Assembly (NCBI GenBank): GCA_002315435.1
Contig: DCFW01000006.1
Span: 1 to 31,634 of the forward strand
Length of the DNA stretch: 31,634 bases
Source of the DNA: Bacteroidales bacterium UBA1794
GTDB lineage: Bacteria > Bacteroidota > Bacteroidia > Bacteroidales > Bacteroidaceae
Direction: 5' to 3'
The translations under genes were made by a program, and so were the position numbers. Shown piece after piece: positions 7,557 to 15,572 of the stretch; the stretch's first letter is position 1; each line of letters begins with the position of its first letter. The notes beneath the pieces are model-generated. The model ran no database searches, was not told the origin of the DNA, and saw only the letters and a program-made list of their open reading frames with translations.

Positions 7557-8234
7557 TTATTTATTATTCTTTGTGGCTAAAAATTCTTCCAGACCTTTTT
7601 GACGCAACTTGCATGACGGGCAGTGACCGCATCCGTCACCCGGTATTCCGTTGTAGCAGGTGAGTGTTTCGTTACGTACCAAATCAAATACTCCCAGCTC
7701 ATCGGCAAGAGCCCATGTCTCAGCTTTGTTAATCCACATAAGTGGGGTGTGAATGAGGAATTGTTCGTCCATTGCCAAATTCAATGTCACGTTGAGCGAT
7801 TTGATGAATGAATCCCTACAGTCGGGATAGCCGCTGAAATCGGTTTGTGACACACCTGTAACCAAGTTGCGTATGCCTTTTTCACGTGCAAATACTGCGG
7901 CAATGCTTAGAAAAAATAAATTTCTTCCAGGTACGAATGTGTTGGGAAAAGAATCCTCCGGTTTTGTCTGATCCATCACGATGTCGGTATCTGTGAGTGA
8001 ATTAGTGCCTAACTCTCCAATAAAAGGTTCTTTCATAAGATGAAATTCCACACCGGCTTTTTGAGCGATAGCGCGTGCCATCTCACATTCCTTTTGGTGT
8101 TTTTGTCCATAAAGGAAGCTGAGCGCCACTACCTTTTTAAATCTCTTTTTTGCCCAGAAGAGACAAGTTGTTGAGTCTTGTCCGCCACTGAATAAAACGA
8201 GTGCGGAATTGTCATCATTCTTCTTACTTTCCAT
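7557..8234 (-). CDS. queC: 7-cyano-7-deazaguanine synthase
   Basis: QueC converts 7-carboxy-7-deazaguanine to preQ0 with ATP and ammonia, in the cytoplasm. The 225-residue protein has the PP-loop ATP-binding motif FSGGQDST at residues 15-22. The C-terminal zinc site is complete: Cys193, Cys202, Cys205 and Cys208. The first 11 bases overlap the end of the SGNH hydrolase gene, so translation is probably coupled and the two share a promoter at 8921. The start at MESKKND is the only ATG that keeps the whole ATP motif with a normal N-terminus. Confidence 0.96.
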   Translation of the reverse strand: MESKKNDDNSALVLFSGGQDSTTCLFWAKKRFKKVVALSFLYGQKHQKECEMARAIAQKAGVEFHLMKEPFIGELGTNSLTDTDIVMDQTKPEDSFPNTFVPGRNLFFLSIAAVFAREKGIRNLVTGVSQTDFSGYPDCRDSFIKSLNVTLNLAMDEQFLIHTPLMWINKAETWALADELGVFDLVRNETLTCYNGIPGDGCGHCPSCKLRQKGLEEFLATKNNK

Positions 8235-8892
8235 GTCCTATTTTTTTATAAATGATTTTTGCTATATGCAAAGCTCCTATTTCATTCGGATGAACTCCAT
8301 CATCCGTGAATTCACTCTTTTTACCTTTTGTGGGAGTATGCAGATCAAGATATTCCACTTGTTCTTTTTTCGCCACTTCTTTTACATAAGGAATCACTCC
8401 TTTCACCACGGTACTGTCGTTGATGCCCCAATGAGTCTTGATCACCGTCACCGGAGAGCATAGGATGATGCGCGGTTTGGATGAGAGCTTCTTGAAACTT
8501 TCAATCATGGAAATCATATCTTTCTTGAAATGTTGATTGTGAATCCAATTTTGAGGTTTCGTATCATTAGTGCCTAATTTGATAATGACAATGTTAGGAT
8601 TGAAGTCTAAAGCTTCCTGATAGATCTTTTCTTTCATGTAGGGAAGATCTCCATCGAGAAGCATTGTTCGGGCAGAGATTCCGAAGTTGTGTACATCATA
8701 TCCTTCGCCCAACAATCGGCCAAGATCAGCCGGATAGCTTTTATGCTCACGGTCAGCAATACCATAACCATAGGTAATGCTGTTACCCACACAAGCCACA
8801 CGAATCAGGTGTGTTTTATTTTGTGCGTTTACAGAGCTTCCGCAAAATATAATTGCGAGAAACAACGAAAAAATCAATAAAAACTTTTTCAT
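8224..8892 (-). CDS. Secreted SGNH/GDSL-family hydrolase
   Basis: This 222-residue esterase-like protein has a signal peptide ending near SSVNAQ (about residue 24), so it is exported. The SGNH blocks are in order: GNSITYG (catalytic Ser), GISART (Gly), KLGTNDT (Asn) and DGVHPNE (Asp/His). The ATG at 8892 is chosen over an in-frame start at 8964, because MKKFLLIFSLFLA is a normal signal peptide start and the upstream extension crosses the -7 box. Substrate is unknown; members act as carbohydrate acetyl-esterases or lysophospholipases. It overlaps queC by 11 bases, a placement that gives no obvious functional link to queuosine. Confidence 0.88.
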   Translation of the reverse strand: MKKFLLIFSLFLAIIFCGSSVNAQNKTHLIRVACVGNSITYGYGIADREHKSYPADLGRLLGEGYDVHNFGISARTMLLDGDLPYMKEKIYQEALDFNPNIVIIKLGTNDTKPQNWIHNQHFKKDMISMIESFKKLSSKPRIILCSPVTVIKTHWGINDSTVVKGVIPYVKEVAKKEQVEYLDLHTPTKGKKSEFTDDGVHPNEIGALHIAKIIYKKIGHGK

Positions 8893-8920
8893 AATTAGTA
8901 TAAAATGGATGTATATAACA

Positions 8921-8928
8921 CAAAGATA
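8921..8928 (-). promoter_or_regulatory. -7 promoter box of the SGNH hydrolase-queC operon
   Basis: The minus strand reads TATCTTTG, 28 bases before the ATG at 8892. No TTTG at the usual -33 distance was seen. Confidence 0.5.
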
Positions 8929-9013
8929 TGAATAATATTTGAAAGTGAGGTGCGCTGTGAACAATTTTCGGATTGCATTGTTTACTTAGGTATAATTAAA
9001 AAAGAGAAAAGGT

Positions 9014-9430
9014 ATGCTTAAATTTTTATTTCCTTCGATGAACGATGATAAAAAGTTATCTTCATTATTATTGGCATTGCGTGTGATATTTGGATTGTAT
9101 TTAGCATTCCATGGTTGGCAGAAACTGGTTGGGTTCTCAACAATGTCCTCTGCTTTTCCCGATCCTTTGGGAATAGGCTCTGAGCTATCTTTATTATTGG
9201 CCATTTTTGGAGAGCTTGTATGTTCTATTGCATTTGTATTCGGATTTCTATTCCGTCTATCAACCCTGCCAATGATTTTCACCATGATGATAGCCTATGT
9301 TGTAGCAAAGCAAGAGTTGGCACTTGTTTACTTGGTTCTCTTTGCAATCATATACATCGCAGGTCCCGGAAAATACGCTTTTGATTCGGTGATCGGACAG
9401 TGGGCGAATATGAAATTTAGGAAGAAATGA
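9014..9430 (+). CDS. DoxX family membrane protein
   Basis: This 138-residue protein has four hydrophobic helices. The first carries the family pattern LLALRVIFGLYLAFHGWQKL, in which the (F/Y)xxxGxxKL segment is typical of DoxX. A second signature is the glycine and acidic residue in LAIFGELVCSIAFVFGFLFR. DoxX proteins are poorly defined inner-membrane proteins linked to redox or thiol-stress functions in other bacteria. It is transcribed divergently from the SGNH hydrolase operon and converges on copA, with a shared terminator. It appears to be a single-gene unit. Confidence 0.88.
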   Translation: MLKFLFPSMNDDKKLSSLLLALRVIFGLYLAFHGWQKLVGFSTMSSAFPDPLGIGSELSLLLAIFGELVCSIAFVFGFLFRLSTLPMIFTMMIAYVVAKQELALVYLVLFAIIYIAGPGKYAFDSVIGQWANMKFRKK

Positions 9431-9454
9431 TTGGTTGTATCGAAATAGAATAAT

Positions 9455-9490
9455 AAAAAGGACTGAACCGCATGTGGTTCAGTCCTTTTT
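9455..9490. terminator. Bidirectional terminator between doxX and copA
   Basis: A perfect 15-bp stem, AAAAAGGACTGAACC to GGTTCAGTCCTTTTT, with a 6-base loop. It ends 3 bases before the copA stop codon and serves both convergent genes. Confidence 0.93.
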
Positions 9491-9493
9491 AGT

Positions 9494-11704
9494 TTATTTC
9501 TTCCAGCGTAGTCTTAAACTGTTTCCTACCACACTCACACTACTCATCGCCATTGCCGCACTTGCTATCATCGGATTTAGCAGGAATCCGGAGATAGGGT
9601 AGAGTATACCTGCTGCAATAGGTATTCCGATAATATTGTAGATAAATGCCCAAAACAGGTTCTGGTTGATCGTCTTTACCGTCTGCTTTGAAAGTTTGAT
9701 GGCTTCCGATACTTTCAATAGATCAGAGGATATGATGGTCATCATCGCCACATCAATGGCTATATCGCTACCTTTGCCCATTGCTATACTTAAATCGGCT
9801 TGTGCCAATGCTGCGCTGTCATTAATGCCGTCACCTATCATCGCTACAATTTTACCTTTATCTTGTAGCGCTTTAATATAATTGGCCTTATCGGCAGGCA
9901 GCATACTTGATTCATAATGATTTAATTTCAGTTCCTCGGCAATTCCTTGTGCAGTCGACTGCACATCACCTGTCAGCATGCATACCTCTATACCTTCGTC
10001 TTGTATTTTTCGGATAGCCTCTTTGGAGGTTTCTTTTATTTTGTCGGTAATGCCCATGATGCATAAGACCTTTTCCTGATTGGCAAACCATATAACAGTC
10101 CGTCCTGTTCTACTTAATTTTTCCGACTCAGCATTTTGTTCCGTGCTGATGGATATATGATAATCATCCAGCAATTGCTTGTTGCCCACTACATAATGTT
10201 CTCCGTCTACATCGGCTTTTACACCTTTACCGGTGATACTTTCAAAATGATCCACTGGCTGGTTATTCGCTTTCAGATGAGCCACAACAGCTTCAGCTAG
10301 CGGATGCTCCGATAAATTCTCTATGTCGGCTAAGATAGTCTTTAATCTCTCTTCTTTATCATACCACACTTCATTGGTCACTGTAGGTTTGCCTTCGGTT
10401 ATAGTTCCTGTTTTATCCAATACCACCACATTCACTTTCTTTGCAATTTCCAGGCTGGTAGCATCTTTTATCAGAATGCCGTGAGTGGCACCTTTGCCGA
10501 TCCCCACCATGATTGCTGTAGGAGTGGCTAGACCTAAAGCGCATGGGCATGCAATCACCAACACCGTCACAGCGGCCAATAAACCGTAAGTAAATCCATA
10601 ATCACCTCCGAAAAACGTCCATACAACGAATGATATGAATGCCAGTGCCATTACTACAGGAACGAAAATGGCAGCAACCTTGTCCACTATCTTTTGAATG
10701 TGAGCTTTGCTACCTTGAGCTTCCTGTACCATTTTTATGATGTGTGCAAGCACAGTATCGGCTCCCACTTTCTCGGCTTTGAATTTAAAACTGCCTTTTT
10801 GATTGATGGTACCGGTAAATACTTGTTCTTTTACGACTTTCAATACGGATTGAGGCTCTCCGGTGAGCATACTTTCATCCACGTAAGAGGTGCCTTCTGT
10901 GACAACGCCGTCCACTGCTATCTGTTCACCCGGTTTCACAAGTACGATATTTCCCTTCATCACCTGTTTGATAGGAATCAATTGCTGTTCACCGTTTTCA
11001 CCGACCACAGTCACCGTCTTAGGTTGCAACCCTATTAACTTCTTGATGGCGGCAGAAGTATTGTTTTTAGCCTTATTTTCGAGCCATTTGCCTAATAAGA
11101 TGAATGCAATGATCCCACTGGCAGATTCAAAATAAGTATGTGCTTCCAGCCCACGCATGATCCAGAATGAAGGATACAATGTGTTGAATACACTGAAAAG
11201 ATAAGCAATGCCCGTACTTAATGCAACCAGTGTATCCATATTGGCGGTGTAGTGGCGAGCTTGCGTCCATGCTCCTTTAAAGAAATCTCGTCCCAGCCAG
11301 AAAACCACAGGAGTAGACAGTATCCATGTGATGATATTCACATAAGGAGCATTCTCCATGAACATACTCAATGCCATGATCACGACACTAAGTGCAATGG
11401 CAGCAATTAATCTTTGTTTTAATGATTTAGACTGTTCGGCATTGATTTCCTCAAGCCTATCACTCTCATCATCTTCATCATCCACGACCAACAAATCATA
11501 CCCGCCATCTTGTACCGCTTTTTGCAGTTCATTGGCAGAGACGACCGATGTGTCGAATTCCACCAAAGCATTCGCTGATGCAAAATTCACACTAGCATTT
11601 ATTACACCCTTTTGTGATGCAAGGATATCTTCCGTTCTTTTTGCACATCCGGCGCAATGTAACTTCAACACCGGGAATGTTTTCTTTACTACTTTATTCT
11701 TCAT
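9494..11704 (-). CDS. copA: Copper-exporting P1B-type ATPase
   Basis: This 736-residue inner-membrane pump should export Cu(I) from the cytoplasm using ATP. An N-terminal heavy-metal-associated domain (about 8-72) carries the metal-binding motif HCAGC. A short acidic linker (DDEDDESDRLEE) follows, then the membrane helices. The CPC metal-transport motif (ACPCALGLATPTA) is near residue 388, the phosphorylation site DKTGTITEGKP near 430, the SEHPLAEAV nucleotide-binding motif near 470, and GDGINDSAALAQAD near 625. The CPC motif and single HMA domain support Cu(I)/Ag(I) rather than Zn/Cd. The gene lies downstream of an HMA-AraC regulator and has its own -7 box. Specificity for copper is inferred from motifs. 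Confidence 0.95.
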   Translation of the reverse strand: MKNKVVKKTFPVLKLHCAGCAKRTEDILASQKGVINASVNFASANALVEFDTSVVSANELQKAVQDGGYDLLVVDDEDDESDRLEEINAEQSKSLKQRLIAAIALSVVIMALSMFMENAPYVNIITWILSTPVVFWLGRDFFKGAWTQARHYTANMDTLVALSTGIAYLFSVFNTLYPSFWIMRGLEAHTYFESASGIIAFILLGKWLENKAKNNTSAAIKKLIGLQPKTVTVVGENGEQQLIPIKQVMKGNIVLVKPGEQIAVDGVVTEGTSYVDESMLTGEPQSVLKVVKEQVFTGTINQKGSFKFKAEKVGADTVLAHIIKMVQEAQGSKAHIQKIVDKVAAIFVPVVMALAFISFVVWTFFGGDYGFTYGLLAAVTVLVIACPCALGLATPTAIMVGIGKGATHGILIKDATSLEIAKKVNVVVLDKTGTITEGKPTVTNEVWYDKEERLKTILADIENLSEHPLAEAVVAHLKANNQPVDHFESITGKGVKADVDGEHYVVGNKQLLDDYHISISTEQNAESEKLSRTGRTVIWFANQEKVLCIMGITDKIKETSKEAIRKIQDEGIEVCMLTGDVQSTAQGIAEELKLNHYESSMLPADKANYIKALQDKGKIVAMIGDGINDSAALAQADLSIAMGKGSDIAIDVAMMTIISSDLLKVSEAIKLSKQTVKTINQNLFWAFIYNIIGIPIAAGILYPISGFLLNPMIASAAMAMSSVSVVGNSLRLRWKK

Positions 11705-11733
11705 TGTCCTAATTCTTTTGTTTTATTCTTTTG

Positions 11734-11741
11734 CAAAGATA
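11734..11741 (-). promoter_or_regulatory. -7 promoter box of copA
   Basis: The minus strand reads TATCTTTG, 29 bases before the copA ATG. It suggests copA can be transcribed separately from the regulator gene 118 bases upstream. Confidence 0.5.
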
Positions 11742-11746
11742 GGAGC

Positions 11747-11769
11747 ATGTAAGCCTGCATCTGTTACAT
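11747..11769. promoter_or_regulatory. Inverted repeat in the copA promoter; candidate operator
   Basis: ATGTAA (11747-11752) and TTACAT (11764-11769) form a perfect 6-bp dyad with an 11-base spacer. It sits just upstream of the -7 box, in the place where an activator would contact RNA polymerase. The neighbouring HMA-AraC protein is the natural candidate to bind here, but this is inferred from position. Confidence 0.3.
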
Positions 11770-11821
11770 TATTTATTGAAAGAATTATCAAATTTATTGT
11801 TTTGCACTTTTATCCCGTGCA

Positions 11822-12391
11822 TCACACTTCATCAAGAGGCTTTCTTTTGTTATCGCGAATCTTTTTGTAGTAGCTGGGAGTCAATCCGGTCACTTTCTTG
11901 AACTGGGCACTCAGATGGGCCACGCTTGAATAATTCATTTGATCGGCGATTTCATTCAATGTCAGTTCATCATAGACCAGTAGTTCTTTGACACGTTCTA
12001 TCTTTTGGGCAATAAAGTATTTTTCTATTGTCGTGTCTGTTACTTCCGAGAAGAGATTGCTTATGTAATTGTAATCCAGATACACCTTTTCAGATAGATA
12101 GTCTGACAGATTTTTGCGTAAATCATCATTCTCGTAGTGTACCAATTGAATGATCAAGGTTTTGATTTGCTCAATCAGGCGGCTACGTTTGTCGTCGATC
12201 ATGGCGAATCCATTGGATACAAGAGCCTTTTCAAGCTTCTCTTTTTGCTCGGGAGTAAGAGTTTCACGCAAGCCCACTTCGCCTAAGTTTACGAAAATCG
12301 GCTCTATATTCAACTTTTCCAGTTCATTGCGTACCGCAGCAATGCAGCGGTTGCAAACCATATTCTTTATATATAATTTTTTTTCATCCAT
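11822..12391 (-). CDS. HMA-like/AraC fusion transcriptional regulator
   Basis: This 189-residue protein joins an N-terminal metal-binding-like domain (about 1-70) to an AraC/XylS DNA-binding domain (about 95-185). The first part begins YIKNMVCNRC, with the CxxC arrangement of heavy-metal-associated domains. The second part has two helix-turn-helix units: LTLNEIADQMNYSSVAHLSAQFKKVTG and the final TPSYYKKIR. It lies just upstream of copA, so it probably senses copper or a related ion and controls the pump. The ATG at 12391 is preceded by a purine-rich AAAGAG. A longer start at 12418 overlaps the stop codon of the preceding gene as TAATG and is equally possible, which would mean coupled translation. 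Confidence 0.87.
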   Translation of the reverse strand: MDEKKLYIKNMVCNRCIAAVRNELEKLNIEPIFVNLGEVGLRETLTPEQKEKLEKALVSNGFAMIDDKRSRLIEQIKTLIIQLVHYENDDLRKNLSDYLSEKVYLDYNYISNLFSEVTDTTIEKYFIAQKIERVKELLVYDELTLNEIADQMNYSSVAHLSAQFKKVTGLTPSYYKKIRDNKRKPLDEV

Positions 12392-12417
12392 CTCTTTTAT
12401 TCTTTCGATTCCCGTCA

Positions 12418-15390
12418 TTACTCTTCAAAATCCGGTTTTAGCACCACACCGGTACTCTTTTTACCGTCAATCATTACGGTAAATGGAGTGTCGAAATGTA
12501 CATGGCGTATGTATTCGTTTTCAAAAGAAGCCGGTTGTTTGTTCAGAAACTCCTGATCATAGAAACCACCATGCTCAATGAACGGATTGATTGTAAAGTA
12601 TCCCACTCCCAAAGACGTAAGATTCTGAAAAAAGTGAGTACCCTGACTTGGATCCACTCTATAGTTTGTGAGGCTGGCTTCTACGATCAGTCGTGCCGCA
12701 GAGATATGCGACCACTTCACCGGAATGCCCAGCCATTCATCGTTGCTTCCCCAGCGTCCCGGTCCGATAAGCAGGTAGTTCTTTCCGGCATTCATGAATT
12801 TTTGGTTCATCTTTTCTATTTCTTCACCGATTCTCCGATTGTTGGCAGCAGAGTAACTCTCCGTCTTCACATATACCACATCACACATATCCTTATTAAT
12901 GCCATGTCCCAATGCATTGCTTGATGCCAGCAGACAGTGCTCCTTCGGGATTTTTGTAAGATCCTTATCAATCACTTCCTTGTCATCCACGATAGGGCGT
13001 ATTTGCAATAAATAAAATGTACCGGTGCGTTGATGCTCCTTGTTCAAATTCAAGGCAAACTCAATTTCCACCGAACGTTGCATATCCTCCTCTGCATATT
13101 TCATCACCATTCGCAGAATTTCAGCCAACGGAATCACATCGTGTTGCAGGATGTTGGCAAAAGTGATCAATTTACGTCCACCGGGATAAATGCCATCCTG
13201 TATCACCTGGTCGTAAGTATTGTAAGTGGATGCAATGTATTGTAAAGATCCATCATTCTCGGCTTCCTTCACAGGCAGTTTCAAAATATTGAAACCATCA
13301 TCAATGGAGAAGTCCTTGCCGTTGTTGGTCAAATCCAGAGCAAAGAACTCCGATTGCGTTTCCTTTAAAGCTAGTTCTACCTCACTTGTTTGTAGGATAT
13401 TATGTGGATGATAGGGCGAGAATCTTAGTGTCTTTCCTCCATCCACTATATATTTTCCAAGTCCCAAAGCCAAATTCACCGTACCCTCTTCCGGTTTCTC
13501 GTCACCGATAGGGTAGAAGTTGAGTGAGCGTGCCACTCCCGATATGGACGGATAAAATCGATCTCCCCATTGGTTACCTACCACCTCTTGCAGAATCACC
13601 GCCATTTTCTCCTGATCAATCACATTGCTGGTTGCTTTCATATACGCCTTGCTATCTTTGAAGTATACCGAGGCATATACAGCCTTTATGGCACTGCTCA
13701 ACATTCTGAGGCGTTCATACTTGTCATCCAAACACGGGATCATGTACGTATTGTATACTCCGGCAAAAGGTTGATAGTGCGAATCTTCCAACAAGCTTGA
13801 TGAGCGAATGGCAATGGGCGACTTCACCACATCAAAAAAGGAGAAAAAATCAGGAATCAGCGCATCAGGTAACTGTGCCTTCAAAAAATGTTTCAGAATT
13901 ACGTCATCGGGAACATCGCTTAAAGCCATAGAATAAAGGTTGTTCATCTCCATGAAATCATTGAAAAAGTCGGTGCACAACACCACTGTCTTTGGAATAA
14001 CAATCTTTGTATTCTCAAAGTCTTCAAAAGCCGGATGACATTTGATCATATGGTCCACAAAAGCCAATCCCCGGCCTTTGCCACCCAGAGACCCGTCGCC
14101 AATTCGGGCAAAGTTTGAAAAATTATCAAACCGGTCGCGTTGGAATTCAGCCACAATGCCTTGATTCTTCATTTTGCGGTATTTGATGATCGACTCATAA
14201 ATTAATTTACGATGTACATCCACATTCGTTTCCTTGTCCCATGTGATACCTCTCAAATACTTTGCCATTGGGAACATGGCACGCGAATAGAGCCATCTTG
14301 ACACATGATTGTGTGAGACATGATAGGTCATGGATTCGTTGGGAATAGCAAAAATAATATTCTGCAATTCTTTTAGATTATGCACTGTGGCAATCTTTTC
14401 CCCTGTGTAGGGATTGAGGAAGATGAAGTCACCGAATCCGAAATGCTCTTTTACTGCCTTTTGCAAATCCAAATCCATCGTCTTTGAAGTCTTGTCGATG
14501 AAAGCAGCTTGAAATTCGATTGCATAGGCTCTATTCTCCTTTTCACGACTTTGCATGATGAGCGGTACAAAAGGATCTATTTCCCTGATCTCTTTGCATA
14601 GCGACACCCCCGCCAAAGGATCAATCTTTCCATTGTGGGGATAGCGTATGTCGGTGATCACTCCCAGCACATTGTCGGCGTACTTATTATATAGGTAGAT
14701 AGCCTCTTCATAATCGCGAGCCAAAGCGATTTTAGGCCTTCCCCTCATTCTTAACGTCTTTTGATGGGCATTTAAAGCTTCCGTCGCGAAGTTCTTCGAC
14801 TGTTGTAATACAAATTTGTAGAGATGAGGCAGCATGGACGAGTAGAACCTTATTGAGTCATCCACCAACAAGATCAGCTGCACGCCCACCTCTTTAATGT
14901 CATGCTTCAGATTCATCTTGTCCTCAATCAGTTTAATAATTGATACAATCAAGTCCGTGTTGCCTAACCAGCAAAACACATATTCGAATGAACTAAGATC
15001 CTCGTGTTGCAATTTCTGAGTCACACCATATGAAAAAGGAGTAAGCACCACAATAGGAATGTGCGGATACTTGCTCTTTATGGCACGCCCGATGGCAAAG
15101 AAGTTACTTTTGTCGCTGCCCGGCATGAAAATGACCAGTTGGTACTGTCGGTTCTGCAATTCCTTCCAAGCCTCTTCCTCGGAACTCACTTGCATGAATC
15201 GTGGAGAATTACTGAGGCTCAAAGCAGCATATTCATTAAAAATCTTTTCCTCAATGCGTCCGTCATCCTCAAGCATGAAAGCATCATAAGGATTGGCAAT
15301 GAGCAACACGTTGAAGATGCGTTTGGTCATCAGTTCAGCAAAGGAGGTATCTTTGAAGTATAGTTGATTTTGTTTGAATTTATTGTTCAT
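12418..15390 (-). CDS. Receiver-like/PEP-pyruvate-binding (PPDK_N) domain protein
   Basis: This 990-residue protein starts with two response-regulator-like domains. The first (about 26-150) lacks the normal acidic pocket. The second (about 170-315) keeps receiver landmarks: LLVDDS near 176, TDIRYP near 247 with the likely phosphoacceptor Asp, IMQS, and DKTS with the conserved Lys near 298. The rest resembles the ATP-grasp nucleotide-binding domain of PEP synthase and pyruvate phosphate dikinase, with SLGGKGRG near 438 and IAIRSSSLLEDS near 530. I see no phosphohistidine swivel domain or PEP-binding barrel, so it cannot be a complete PEP synthase. Its function is unknown; a phosphotransfer or signalling role is an inference. 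The stop codon overlaps the possible long start of the AraC gene. Confidence 0.85.
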   Translation of the reverse strand: MNNKFKQNQLYFKDTSFAELMTKRIFNVLLIANPYDAFMLEDDGRIEEKIFNEYAALSLSNSPRFMQVSSEEEAWKELQNRQYQLVIFMPGSDKSNFFAIGRAIKSKYPHIPIVVLTPFSYGVTQKLQHEDLSSFEYVFCWLGNTDLIVSIIKLIEDKMNLKHDIKEVGVQLILLVDDSIRFYSSMLPHLYKFVLQQSKNFATEALNAHQKTLRMRGRPKIALARDYEEAIYLYNKYADNVLGVITDIRYPHNGKIDPLAGVSLCKEIREIDPFVPLIMQSREKENRAYAIEFQAAFIDKTSKTMDLDLQKAVKEHFGFGDFIFLNPYTGEKIATVHNLKELQNIIFAIPNESMTYHVSHNHVSRWLYSRAMFPMAKYLRGITWDKETNVDVHRKLIYESIIKYRKMKNQGIVAEFQRDRFDNFSNFARIGDGSLGGKGRGLAFVDHMIKCHPAFEDFENTKIVIPKTVVLCTDFFNDFMEMNNLYSMALSDVPDDVILKHFLKAQLPDALIPDFFSFFDVVKSPIAIRSSSLLEDSHYQPFAGVYNTYMIPCLDDKYERLRMLSSAIKAVYASVYFKDSKAYMKATSNVIDQEKMAVILQEVVGNQWGDRFYPSISGVARSLNFYPIGDEKPEEGTVNLALGLGKYIVDGGKTLRFSPYHPHNILQTSEVELALKETQSEFFALDLTNNGKDFSIDDGFNILKLPVKEAENDGSLQYIASTYNTYDQVIQDGIYPGGRKLITFANILQHDVIPLAEILRMVMKYAEEDMQRSVEIEFALNLNKEHQRTGTFYLLQIRPIVDDKEVIDKDLTKIPKEHCLLASSNALGHGINKDMCDVVYVKTESYSAANNRRIGEEIEKMNQKFMNAGKNYLLIGPGRWGSNDEWLGIPVKWSHISAARLIVEASLTNYRVDPSQGTHFFQNLTSLGVGYFTINPFIEHGGFYDQEFLNKQPASFENEYIRHVHFDTPFTVMIDGKKSTGVVLKPDFEE

Positions 15391-15418
15391 ATCAGTCAGT
15401 TTGAAAAGAACTCATAGG

Positions 15419-15426
15419 CAAAGCTA
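15419..15426 (-). promoter_or_regulatory. Candidate -7 promoter box of the receiver/PPDK_N gene
   Basis: The minus strand reads TAGCTTTG, matching TAnnTTTG, 28 bases before the ATG at 15390. No well-spaced -33 element was seen. Confidence 0.4.
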
Positions 15427-15518
15427 ATTAAATTTTTTCATATCTTGTTGCATTTGACAAATTATCATTAATTAACGCATTTTTCTTCAAAAAGTATGCA
15501 CGTATTGAATAAAACGAC

Positions 15519-15526
15519 TATCTTTG
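15519..15526 (+). promoter_or_regulatory. -7 promoter box of gdhA
   Basis: TATCTTTG on the plus strand. Transcription should start near 15533, at or just before the palindrome at 15538. Confidence 0.55.
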
Positions 15527-15537
15527 CAATACAAAAG

Positions 15538-15553
15538 ATGACACTTGTGTCAT
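15538..15553. promoter_or_regulatory. Perfect palindrome at the gdhA transcription start; candidate operator
   Basis: ATGACAC and GTGTCAT form a perfect 7-bp inverted repeat with a TT spacer. It lies 11 bases past the -7 box, so a bound protein would block transcription start or early elongation. The regulator is unknown. It is not followed by a T run and so is not a terminator. Confidence 0.45.
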
Positions 15554-15572
15554 AAAATTGAACAAATGGCTT

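Noticed and set aside
12418..15390. Annotation as phosphoenolpyruvate synthase.
   Set aside because: Only the ATP-grasp-like domain is present; the phosphohistidine and PEP-binding domains needed for the reaction are missing.
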